64,000 nucleotides of DNA from Acidovorax soli (lineage in GTDB: Bacteria > Pseudomonadota > Gammaproteobacteria > Burkholderiales > Burkholderiaceae_C): positions 496,001 to 560,000 of the forward strand of contig NZ_JACHLK010000001.1 in assembly GCF_014207955.1 (NCBI RefSeq), read 5' to 3'. Of the stretch, positions 17,052-24,135 are shown in pieces (position 1 is the first letter of the stretch; every line of letters starts with the position of its first letter). A program made the translations under genes and the position numbers. Under the pieces are notes generated by a model, which was not told the origin of the DNA, did no database searches, and was given only the letters and a program-made list of their open reading frames with translations.

Positions 17052-17109
17052 GGGGATCTCCTGGGGTTCGGGGGATTTCGGGGGATGGGCGGCGGAAAGC
17101 CGCTGGCGC

Positions 17110-17613
17110 TCAGGACAGCGTGAGTTCCTTGTGCTCGCCCAGTTCTCGCGGCTGCTCGCCCGTGAGGGCGGCCTTGGCCATCTTGAACAGCTGCACCATC
17201 TTGCTTTCCTTGACGTCCCAGTACTCGGCATGGCCGATGCGCACGGCCAGCAGCGCCAGGTTGGGGTCGGTGGGGCCTTCGGGAAACCAGGCCTTGGCCA
17301 TGGGCGACCACAGCGCCTCCTTTTGCGCCAGGTCTTCCACGAAACTGGCCTGGCCCGACAGCGAGACATAGCTGTCAGCGCCCGGGTCGGCATAGGAGAC
17401 GTTCACCTGGCCATCGGTCAGCAGGCGGCCATAGAGTTCCCCGTTGCGCGGAATGAAGAAGTACAGCAGCGACTGCTGGTCGATGCTGCGGTTCTGCGTG
17501 GTCAGCGGGTGCGCGTGCAGCATGCCGTTGGCGTGGCGGTGCGTGAGCATGCCGAATCGGATGTCCTTGATCAGCTTCCACAGCGTCTCGCGGGCGGGGG
17601 TGTCGTGTTGCAT
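17110..17613 (-). CDS. Pyridoxamine 5'-phosphate oxidase-family stress protein
   Basis: A 167-residue flavin-binding split-barrel protein of the general stress protein 26 type. It begins with WKLIKDIRFGMLTHR, followed by ARP-like strand HAHPLTTQNR, a YFFIPRNGEL strand, VNVSYADPG and LSGQASFVED. The family binds FMN or F420-like cofactors; many members respond to stress. There is no sign of pyridoxal phosphate synthesis activity. It is followed by the small disordered protein in the same direction. Start MQHDTPAR at 17613 has GAGGCACC-type purines upstream. Confidence 0.85.
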   Translation of the reverse strand: MQHDTPARETLWKLIKDIRFGMLTHRHANGMLHAHPLTTQNRSIDQQSLLYFFIPRNGELYGRLLTDGQVNVSYADPGADSYVSLSGQASFVEDLAQKEALWSPMAKAWFPEGPTDPNLALLAVRIGHAEYWDVKESKMVQLFKMAKAALTGEQPRELGEHKELTLS

Positions 17614-17733
17614 GGGGGTGCCTCCAGCGGATGGGTGAATCGGTAAAAATTCACTGTAGGCCGTGGGGCAGCCCCGAGGCGTCGGTGTCCGGCCCGGCTT
17701 GCGGAGGGCGTTTGTCCGACAGGGTGCGCGGGG

Positions 17734-19899
17734 TCAGCGTGGCTTGCGTTGCTCCAGCGCAAACGGCGGCAGGCCCTTGAGCAGGCGTTGGCCGTACGAG
17801 GTGTTCATGAGCCGCTTGTCGTAGCAGTACACATGGGCCTGGTCTTCCTCGGTGCGGATGGCGCGGCCCACCCACTGGGCCAGGCGGATCGCGGTGGCCG
17901 GCACCACCAGCTCGCTGAACGGGTCGCGCCCCACGGCGCGCAGCCATTCGGCGCGGGCCTCGCCCACGGGGTCGTCGGGCGGGGCAAACGGCAGCTTGGT
18001 GATGAACACCGACTCGCACAGCCGCCCCGGCAGGTCCAGCCCCTCGCCGAAGGACTGCATGCCGAAGATCACCGAGGGCAGGCCGTCGGCCACGCGCTCG
18101 CGGTGGCGCTTGAGCAGCTGCGTGCGCGGCAGCGCGTTCTGCACCAGCACCACATTGCGCATGGCGGTGGGCAGGGCATCGACGGCCTGGCGCATCTGCT
18201 CGCGCGAGGTGAACAGCACCAGCGCACCGTATTCCACGTTGGCGATGTCGTAGAGCAGCGCTTCGACCATCTCGGCCGTGAACTGCGCGGCATTCTTGGG
18301 GTCGGCGCGCGTCTCGGCCGCGATCAGCGTGCCCTGTGCGGCATAGTCGAAGGGGCTCGGCACCTCCAGCGTGGTGGCCGCTGCATCGCCGTGCAGGCCC
18401 GACTCGCGCAGAAAGAACTCGAAATGCCCGCAGCTCGTGAGCGTGGCCGAGGTCAGCACCGCGCCGCGCACCGCGCTCCACAGGTGGTTGCGCAAGGTGG
18501 TGCCCGGCAATATGGGGCTGGCATGCGCCTTGACGACGATGAAGTCGCCCTCCACCTCCAGCGTGAACCACTTGGCCGCCGGCACTGCGCCCTCGGGCGC
18601 GTCCTGCAGCAGCAGCTGGGCGGTGGTGTGCAGTTCTTCCAGGCGCGGCGCCAGCATGCCGATCTGCGCATACAGCGTGGACAGGCGGCGCGCCTCGTCG
18701 GGCTTGTCGCGCATCTCGGCGCGCAGTGCCTTGGAGATGGCGCGCAGCGCTTCGAGAAAGCCCTCGGCGCTGGCCGAAAGCAGGCCGAGTGGCGCGAGCA
18801 GCGGCTCGGGCAACTCACCGCGCGGCACGCGCACGCGCGCCGGGCCCCAGGTGTCCCTCTGGCTCTTGAGGGCGGGGCCGTACACGTCCATCACGATGCG
18901 CGCCAGGTCCTGCAGGGTCTGGCGCAACTGGCCCGAATGCTTGGGGATGTCGGCGATCTCCTCGACCTCCAGCAGCGCACCGATGCGCAGGCCCCGGCTG
19001 GCCAGGCGCTCGATCCAGGTCAGGCGGCTCAGGTCCATGCTGCACGAGAACTGGTCCAGCGCGGTCGCAGGCAGGTGGTGGGCCTCGTCGAGCACCAAGA
19101 GGCAGTTGTCCAGCTCGGGCAGCACGCGCGCGCCCAGCGAGGACAGCAGCAGGTCGTGGTTGGCCACGATCACCTGCGCACCCACCAGCTCCTTGCGCTT
19201 GTCGTAGTAGGTGCACTGGCTGAAGGCCGGGCAGTGCTTGCCCGTGCACGAGGCGCCCTCGGCCGCCACGGCGCTCCAGACCTCGGGCTCGGGCGGCGTG
19301 TCCAGGCTGTCGCGGTCGCCGTCCCAGGCGCCCTGGGCCAGGGTCTGCGACATGGCCGAGTAGAACTGGATGCGCGCCTCGGTCTCCTGGCGCGGGCGCT
19401 TGGCGCGCGCGGCCGCCTCCTCCTCGGCGAACAGATCGTCCTCCATCGGGTCTTCGCTGGCCTCCCCGGTGCCGGCCAGCCGGTCGAGCTTGAGTTTGCA
19501 GACATAGCGCCCGCGCCCCTTGGCCAGGGAGAACTTGAAGGGCTGGGGCAGCAGCTTGGCCAGGGCCGGCAGGTCCTTGTGCACCAATTGCTCTTGTAGC
19601 GCCACCGTGGCGGTGGAGATCAGCACGCGCGTGCCGCGCGACAGCGCCATGGCGATCGCCGGTGCGCAGTAGGCCAGGGACTTGCCCACGCCCGTGCCGG
19701 CCTGGATCACGGCAATCGAGCGCGTGGGCGCGGCCTCGCCCGCCTCCTCGTCCACCTTGCCCAGCGTGGCGTGGCTGAAGGTGTGGGCCACCTGCTCGGC
19801 CATGCGCCGCTGCCCCCCGCGGCTGCGGAACCCCGGGGTGGCCTGCACCACCGCATCGAACGACTGCAGGGCCGCCTGGGCCCACTCTGCTGAAGACAT
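17734..19899 (-). CDS. dinG: DinG/YoaA-like ATP-dependent DNA helicase
   Basis: A 721-residue superfamily 2 helicase of the XPD/DinG group. Walker A QAGTGVGKS lies near residue 65 and the DEAH box VLDEAHHL near 267. Four cysteines that would hold a 4Fe-4S cluster are present: YVCKL near 133 and SCTGKHCPAFSQC at about 216-228. The C-terminal half has FGMQSFGEGLDLPG and QWVGRAIRTEED, the motif V and VI regions. DinG unwinds 5'-tailed DNA, R-loops and D-loops during repair. The exact subgroup (DinG or YoaA) is uncertain. A TACTGTATG sequence just upstream resembles half of a LexA box. Confidence 0.9.
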   Translation of the reverse strand: MSSAEWAQAALQSFDAVVQATPGFRSRGGQRRMAEQVAHTFSHATLGKVDEEAGEAAPTRSIAVIQAGTGVGKSLAYCAPAIAMALSRGTRVLISTATVALQEQLVHKDLPALAKLLPQPFKFSLAKGRGRYVCKLKLDRLAGTGEASEDPMEDDLFAEEEAAARAKRPRQETEARIQFYSAMSQTLAQGAWDGDRDSLDTPPEPEVWSAVAAEGASCTGKHCPAFSQCTYYDKRKELVGAQVIVANHDLLLSSLGARVLPELDNCLLVLDEAHHLPATALDQFSCSMDLSRLTWIERLASRGLRIGALLEVEEIADIPKHSGQLRQTLQDLARIVMDVYGPALKSQRDTWGPARVRVPRGELPEPLLAPLGLLSASAEGFLEALRAISKALRAEMRDKPDEARRLSTLYAQIGMLAPRLEELHTTAQLLLQDAPEGAVPAAKWFTLEVEGDFIVVKAHASPILPGTTLRNHLWSAVRGAVLTSATLTSCGHFEFFLRESGLHGDAAATTLEVPSPFDYAAQGTLIAAETRADPKNAAQFTAEMVEALLYDIANVEYGALVLFTSREQMRQAVDALPTAMRNVVLVQNALPRTQLLKRHRERVADGLPSVIFGMQSFGEGLDLPGRLCESVFITKLPFAPPDDPVGEARAEWLRAVGRDPFSELVVPATAIRLAQWVGRAIRTEEDQAHVYCYDKRLMNTSYGQRLLKGLPPFALEQRKPR

Positions 19900-20027
19900 A
19901 AGAACGAGAGTGTGGCATATGGTTGGGCATACAGTATTTTTGAGGGCATGGGCCTACACGGCGGCCCCTGGCGCCTGCCTACCATGGGGCTGTACACGCG
20001 CCCCATGGCGCGGCCCAGGAGATTCCC

Positions 20028-20300
20028 ATGACCACGAGCGCCGAACCCCGCACGACCCCCGCCTCGGTGGACACCACCCGGCGCCAGACCGCCAGCACCT
20101 CCCCAAGCGGCGCAGCGGCGGCCACGAACACCTCTGAGGAGCAACATCCCAAGCTCCCCCATGAACGCGACCAGTCGGTGGACATGACCCATGGCCAGCC
20201 CGACGCGCAGGTGCAGCAGGCCTACCGCGACGTGCAGCGCGGCCTGCAGGACACCGACCGCGGGCCCCCGGCCGGCAGGGCCTACCAGAAGCAGAAGTAG
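20028..20300 (+). CDS. Small hydrophilic protein of unknown function
   Basis: A 90-residue polar protein rich in Thr, Ser, Gln and Asp. It has a central HPKLPHERDQSVDMTHGQP segment and a C-terminal QQAYRDVQRGLQDTDRG helix. There is no signal peptide or membrane segment. AGGAG precedes the ATG by six bases, which supports translation. It is divergent from dinG and ends about 100 bases before the promoter of the riboswitch operon. Function unknown. Confidence 0.65.
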   Translation: MTTSAEPRTTPASVDTTRRQTASTSPSGAAAATNTSEEQHPKLPHERDQSVDMTHGQPDAQVQQAYRDVQRGLQDTDRGPPAGRAYQKQK

Positions 20301-20402
20301 CCGGGGCCCACCCGGGGCCGCCTGCCCTGCCGGTGTGCGCCAGAACAACACCCCTGGCTTGCGCCGGATGCAGGCGCGTTGCTGGGGGCGCCAATCTAAT
20401 GG
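20301..20402. other. Gap between small gene and riboswitch promoter
   Basis: No gene seen. GC-rich runs (GGGGCCC, CCCGGGGCC) at 20302-20318 could form a hairpin acting on the preceding gene, but there is no T-run. The gene-free stretch 20301-20734 as a whole holds this segment, a promoter, the riboswitch candidate and a 200-base 5' leader. Confidence 0.5.
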
Positions 20403-20430
20403 TTGCCAGCGCAACCCATTCCCCTATACT
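20403..20430 (+). promoter_or_regulatory. Sigma-70-type promoter of the GTPase-Roadblock operon
   Basis: TTGCCA at 20403-20408 and TATACT at 20425-20430, spaced by 16 bases. Transcription would start near 20437, right at the 5' edge of the candidate riboswitch, giving a leader of about 300 bases before the first start codon at 20735. Confidence 0.75.
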
Positions 20431-20431
20431 G

Positions 20432-20535
20432 AAAAGCACTGAAACGGCACCCCCGTGCGAAAGCCGGGTCCGCAAAGTCACCGGTCTACCGGCCCTGGAA
20501 GCAGTTCCCGGGCCCAGGACGGCGGGACTGCCACG
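20432..20535 (+). ncRNA. Candidate cyclic di-GMP-I (GEMM-I) riboswitch
   Basis: In order: AAACGGCA at 20442-20449; a stem CCCG(U)GC/GCCGGG capped by a GAAA tetraloop at 20459-20462; CCGCAAAGTC at 20470-20479; ACCGGTCTACC at 20480-20490; a second hairpin GGCCC/GGGCC (20491-20495 and 20510-20514); and GGCGGGACTGCC at 20521-20532. This is the GEMM-I order: GGCA, GNRA-capped stem, GACGCAAAGCC, CCGGCCUA, second hairpin, GGUAGCCGGGUUGCC. By alignment with the Vibrio Vc2 aptamer, the position equal to G20 is G (c-di-GMP rather than cGAMP type) and A47 is A. Differences: GACGC is TCCGC, and GGTAGC is GGACGGC. The platform is unclear; no terminator follows, so control is probably translational or by processing. 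Confidence 0.62.
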
Positions 20536-20734
20536 TTGATCCAGGGTTGCTCAGGGGAGCCGCCGTCTCAGTTGTTGTCGCCTACCTACAACCACGAGGC
20601 TGCCTCCAGCGATGCAACACCGCCACGGTCCCGCACTCGCCGCCGTTCCTGTTCCTGTTCTTCCTGCTTCGAGCGCGGGCCGGGCCTTCCATGGCCGCCT
20701 TCCAGGGCGCCATCCTGCACAGGGGGCTTGAACT

Positions 20735-21697
20735 ATGGGCGACGGCTTGGTCATCGGTACGCAGGACATCGCGCAGAAGGACCAGATGGTGCTGCGCGCG
20801 TTGGTGCGCCTGCTGGACGGCGGCGTCAATGTCCGCGCACGCTTCAGCGAGCAGCTGGCCGAGTGCAACGTGGTCTTCGTGCCCGGCAGCTGGCCCTACC
20901 GCTTCCATGCCCCCTGCATCACCGTGCGCGTGCTGCACCCCGAAGATGCCGGCGCCCTGCCCGAGGCCACGGCCGACCTCACCGTCTCCACCCCGCTGCG
21001 CATGACCAATGTCATCGCCGTGCTGCAGTCGGCGACCCAGCGGGTGCACGGGGCCTCGCAGTTCGACCCGGTCCAGGGCCTGCGGGCCATGTTCGATCTG
21101 CTTGCCGAGCGCACCCGTGTCGCCGAACGCCGCCGGGCCGTGGTGCCCATCAGCGGGGGCCAGCAGATCGTGTTCGACTTCGTGCAGCAGCTCGTGCACA
21201 CCTCCATGTCCATGGATGCGCTGCTCTCGGGCGCCTACACCCTGGGCGAGCCGCACCGTGTGAGCCCGGTCGAAGAGGCGCTCATCGGGTCCATGCCCTC
21301 GCACAGCCTGCGCCACCTGCTGTGGAGCCTGGCCATGCGCCTGGCCGAGACCCGCGCGGGCGCCCCTGCCCGCCCCGGCTGGTACCGGCTGCTGCGCTGG
21401 CCCGATGCCATCGGCCTGTCGGCGGCCGGCCACCCCCGCCTGGCGGCGTTGCTCACCAGCCGGGCCCTGAGTTGCGAGCAGCTGTGCGCCAAGAGCGGCG
21501 TGCCCGAGGCCACGGTGCGCTGGTTCCTCGAAGCCAGCCTGGCCCTGGGCCTGGCGGTGGAGGAGAGCGCGCCTGCGGCGCCCGCCGCTACCGCCGTGGC
21601 AACGCCCGCACCCGTGGCCGCGGCCAAAACCCCCGTCCCGGCCGCTGCGCCCGCAGGCTGGCTCGGCAACCTGCGAGAACGGCTCAAGCTATGGTGA
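20735..21697 (+). CDS. First protein of GTPase-Roadblock operon, winged-helix-like C-terminal region
   Basis: A 320-residue protein not assigned to a named family. Residues 1-100 form an alpha/beta domain (VLRALVRLLDGGVNVRA, NVVFVPGSWPYRF). The middle is helical (FDPVQGLRAMFDLLAERT, then IVFDFVQQLVHTS). Residues about 232-276 (HPRLAALLTSRALSCEQL, SGVPEATVRWFLEASLALGL) look like a winged helix, as in the DUF742 partner of actinobacterial conservons. An Ala/Pro linker leads to an amphipathic tail GWLGNLRERLKLW that could touch membrane. Its stop overlaps the GTPase start by 7 bases, so translation is coupled. Likely adaptor or effector of the GTPase (inference). Confidence 0.75.
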   Translation: MGDGLVIGTQDIAQKDQMVLRALVRLLDGGVNVRARFSEQLAECNVVFVPGSWPYRFHAPCITVRVLHPEDAGALPEATADLTVSTPLRMTNVIAVLQSATQRVHGASQFDPVQGLRAMFDLLAERTRVAERRRAVVPISGGQQIVFDFVQQLVHTSMSMDALLSGAYTLGEPHRVSPVEEALIGSMPSHSLRHLLWSLAMRLAETRAGAPARPGWYRLLRWPDAIGLSAAGHPRLAALLTSRALSCEQLCAKSGVPEATVRWFLEASLALGLAVEESAPAAPAATAVATPAPVAAAKTPVPAAAPAGWLGNLRERLKLW

Positions 21698-22281
21698 TGC
21701 CTTCCACCGGGCCTGCGGTGTTCGCAGGCACTTCCCGCGATCTCAAGATCGTCTTCACCGGCCCCATGGGCGCCGGCAAGACCACCGCGATCCAGGCCAT
21801 CAGCGATGGCCAGGCCCTGTCCACCGACGTGCCCATCACCGGCTGGGCCGAGCTGCCCATGCCCGGCAAGACCATGACCACCGTGGGCCTGGACTACGGC
21901 GAATGCCAGATGGACGGCGGCCAGTGGAAGCTCAAGCTCTTCGGCACGCCGGGGCAGGAGCGCTTTCGCTTCATGTGGGACATCCTGGGCGCGGGGGCCT
22001 TCGGCCTCATCGTGCTGGCCGACAACTCGCAGAGCGACCCCGTGGGCGAGGTGGCGCGCTACCTCAAGGCCTTTGCGCCCCACGTGCCCACGCGGCGCAC
22101 CGTGGTCGGCGTGGGCCGGCTCGACACACATCCGGCGCCCGGCATCGCCGACTACTGCGAGCAGCTCGGCGCCCTGGGCTACAACCCCCCGGTGCTGGAG
22201 GTGGACGTGCGGCGCGATGCCGACGTGCGCCTTCTGCTGTCGGTCCTGGTGAGCATGGCGGAGATCGAACATGAGCAGTAG
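21691..22281 (+). CDS. Conservon/MglA-like small GTPase
   Basis: A 196-residue small GTPase of the COG2229 type, closest in pattern to CvnD of actinobacterial conservons and related to MglA. G1 is GPMGAGKTT near residues 25-33; G2 Thr lies in TTVGLDYG; G3 is FGTPGQERFRFMWD near 88, with TPGQ in place of DxxG as in the family. G4 is degenerate: VGVGRLD stands where NKxD is expected, though the base-specifying Asp remains. Such switches cycle between GTP and GDP and are controlled by Roadblock proteins, whose genes follow. The start at 21691 overlaps the previous stop; the frame is open far upstream, but that is antisense-free shadow of the preceding gene. Confidence 0.88.
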   Translation: MVMPSTGPAVFAGTSRDLKIVFTGPMGAGKTTAIQAISDGQALSTDVPITGWAELPMPGKTMTTVGLDYGECQMDGGQWKLKLFGTPGQERFRFMWDILGAGAFGLIVLADNSQSDPVGEVARYLKAFAPHVPTRRTVVGVGRLDTHPAPGIADYCEQLGALGYNPPVLEVDVRRDADVRLLLSVLVSMAEIEHEQ

Positions 22282-22741
22282 CAGCAGCAGCGACAGTTCC
22301 ACCGGCGTTCCTTCTGCCGCCCCGGCGGTTCAGGCGTCCTTGCGCCTGGTGACCATTGCGCGCCTGGCCGAACTGCTGGGCGAACTGCAGCGCGGCACCC
22401 CGGGCATCCTGAGCGCCACGCTGGCCAGCGCCGATGGCTTCACCGTGGCCTCCACGCTCTCGGACAGCCAGGACGCCGACAAGCTCTCGGCCATGTCCGG
22501 CTCGCTGAGCGCGCTGGCCGGGGCCATGACGCGCGAGGCCGGCCACAGCGCGCCCGAGCGCCTGATCCTCGAATCGGGCAGCGGCCACATCGTCTCGATG
22601 AACGTGCCGGTGGCCTCGGGCGACCTGGTGCTCACCGTGGTCACCAACGAATCCTCGCTGCTGGGCAAGCTGCTCTGGAGTTGCCGCAACACCGCCGACC
22701 AGGTGGTTGCCGCCTGCGCCGCGGCGCCGCAGCCGGGCTGA
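22271..22741 (+). CDS. Roadblock/LC7-domain protein 1
   Basis: A 156-residue protein. A Ser-rich start (residues 1-12) precedes a Roadblock/LC7 domain from about 25 to 145: helix RLAELLGELQRGTPGIL, strand ATLASADGFTVAS, helix KLSAMSGSLSALAGAMT, then strands ERLILESGSGHIVSMNV and LVLTVVTNESSLLG. Roadblock proteins dimerize and act as GTPase-activating or localising partners of MglA-type GTPases (MglB, CvnB). The gene overlaps the GTPase gene by 11 bases, so the two are almost surely made together. Confidence 0.87.
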   Translation: MSSSSSSDSSTGVPSAAPAVQASLRLVTIARLAELLGELQRGTPGILSATLASADGFTVASTLSDSQDADKLSAMSGSLSALAGAMTREAGHSAPERLILESGSGHIVSMNVPVASGDLVLTVVTNESSLLGKLLWSCRNTADQVVAACAAAPQPG

Positions 22742-22795
22742 TCCCTTGTTTTGCCGTTCCCGTTCCCTTGTTCCACCACCACCGGAGACCACGCC

Positions 22796-23158
22796 ATGGC
22801 AATGACCCCCAAAGAACTCCTGAACCAGCTCATGCAGACCGAGGGCGCCATGTGCGCCGCGCTGGTGGACTACAACAGCGGCATGCTGCTCGAATCCGTG
22901 GGCAGTGGCATGGACCTGGAACTGGCGGCCGCCGGCAACACCGAGGTCGTGCGTGCCAAGATGAAGACCATGAAGTCGCTGGGCATGCAGGGCACCATCG
23001 AGGACATCCTGATCACCCTGACCCACCAGTACCACATCATCCGCCCTGTGGAGAAGCACGACGGCCTGTTCATCTACTACGTGCTCGACCGCAGCCGCGC
23101 CAACCTGGCCATGGCCCGCCGCAAGGTGCTCGAAGCCGAGTCGCAGACCGCTATCTGA
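22796..23158 (+). CDS. Roadblock/LC7-like protein 2
   Basis: A 120-residue protein with a shorter Roadblock-like fold: helix KELLNQLMQTEGAMCA, strand ALVDYNSGMLLESVG, central helix VVRAKMKTMKSLG, then ILITLTHQYHIIRPV and LFIYYVLDRSRANL. It differs strongly from the first Roadblock protein, so the pair is not a recent duplication. The start at 22796 has GGAG 10 bases upstream; the frame is open to 22751. It is the last gene of the riboswitch-led operon and is followed at its stop codon by a family A repeat. Confidence 0.82.
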   Translation: MAMTPKELLNQLMQTEGAMCAALVDYNSGMLLESVGSGMDLELAAAGNTEVVRAKMKTMKSLGMQGTIEDILITLTHQYHIIRPVEKHDGLFIYYVLDRSRANLAMARRKVLEAESQTAI

Positions 23159-23325
23159 AGTGAACACCCCCTGAGTCGCTTCGCGCCTTCCCCCTCTCTC
23201 GTCTCGCTTCGCGAGCCGGGAGGGGGACGCCCCCAGCGCGGCGGGGCGGCCCTTGCGCGGGGGCACTGGCCTCGGCCGCGCCAGTTTCATGCGTCGTGGG
23301 GTGGCGCGCAGCTCCATCAACAACG
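23159..23325 (+). repeat. Family A dispersed repeat, copy 2
   Basis: Begins at the stop codon of the second Roadblock gene (TGAAGTGAACACCCCCTGAG). It has the same central stem-like TCTCGCTTCGCGAG, the GGGAGGGGGACGCCCCCAGC block and the GGGCACTGGCC and GCGCCAGTTTCATGC blocks as copies 1 and 3. Similarity with copy 3 extends to the GTGGCGCGCAGC and CAACGGAT segments. A family B element starts immediately afterwards. Confidence 0.87.
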
Positions 23326-23326
23326 G

Positions 23327-23433
23327 ATACGGATCTGCATTTGATCGTATAGCGAGGCGGGAAGCCGCAGACAGTGCTGTAGCACGGCAATGCGAACCAG
23401 CAATCGCTTTCGGTTAAAGGCAAATCCGCATGA
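23327..23433 (+). repeat. Family B MITE-like element, copy 1
   Basis: A 107-bp element with imperfect terminal repeats ATACGGATCTGC and GCAAATCCGCATGA. Inside is CCGCAGACAGTGCTGTAGCACGGCAA, a hairpin AGTGCT/AGCACG. It matches the element at 61262 in opposite orientation over its full length. It ends three bases before the stop codon of the HAD gene. Confidence 0.85.
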
Positions 23434-23436
23434 GCG

Positions 23437-24135
23437 TTAGCGGCTGTCCCTGGGTACCGTGGACGCAAACCACTGCGGCACGCGAGGCAGGGCCTCTTGC
23501 AGCGAGCCCAGCACCGCCAAGCAGGACTGCGCCACTTCGGGCGCGGGCTGCAGCAGGTCGGGTACGACCACCAGGCCCATGCCCGCGGCCAGCGCCGCGC
23601 AGGCGCCGTTGTGGCTGTCCTCGAAGGCCAGGCAGCGGTCCGGGTCCACGCCCAGCCGCGCAGCCGCCAGCGCATAGAGCGCCGGGTCGGGTTTGCCGCG
23701 CAGCACCTCGTTGCCACCGGCCACCGCCGCAAAGTGCGGCAGCACGCCCACGCGCGCCAGGCGGTGGGCGATTTCGTCGGTGCGCGACGATGACGCCACC
23801 GCACACGGAATGCCTGCGGCCTGCAATTGCGCCAGCAGCGCCGCCGCGCCGGGCTTGAGCGGGAACCGCAGCTCCCGGCCCTCCCCTTCCTCCAGCGCCG
23901 CCCGCACGGCCGCCATGGCCTGCTCGAACGGCGCCGCGCCGCCCAGGTGCCTTTGCAAAATGGCATGCGAATCCTGCGCCGCCTTGCCCACCACCTGCAG
24001 GTAGTCGCTCTCGTGCAGCACCACGCCGAGTGCGAGGGCCGCCTCGGTCCAGGCGCGCAAGGTGGCGCGTTCGGAATCGATGAGCAGGCCGTCCATGTCG
24101 AAGATGGCGGCGGCGAAGGGGGGCAAGGGCATCAT
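23437..24135 (-). CDS. HAD-superfamily phosphatase (beta-phosphoglucomutase type)
   Basis: A 232-residue HAD hydrolase, subfamily IA. Motif I is FDMDGLLIDSE (residues 12-22; Asp nucleophile and Asp acid), motif II VASSSRTDE near 112, motif III Lys in GKPDPALY near 145 and motif IV FEDSHNG near 168. The DGLLIDSE variant is typical of beta-phosphoglucomutase-like phosphatases, including YqaB/YniC-type sugar phosphatases. The helical cap lies between motifs I and II. Its ATG overlaps the stop of the radical SAM gene by ATGA, so the two are cotranslated. Confidence 0.9.
   Translation of the reverse strand: MMPLPPFAAAIFDMDGLLIDSERATLRAWTEAALALGVVLHESDYLQVVGKAAQDSHAILQRHLGGAAPFEQAMAAVRAALEEGEGRELRFPLKPGAAALLAQLQAAGIPCAVASSSRTDEIAHRLARVGVLPHFAAVAGGNEVLRGKPDPALYALAAARLGVDPDRCLAFEDSHNGACAALAAGMGLVVVPDLLQPAPEVAQSCLAVLGSLQEALPRVPQWFASTVPRDSR

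Noticed and set aside
20455-21690. A 412-codon upstream extension of the GTPase frame
   Set aside because: It covers the riboswitch and the 320-residue gene in another frame, is Arg/Pro-rich and domain-free; the GTPase family starts near 21691.
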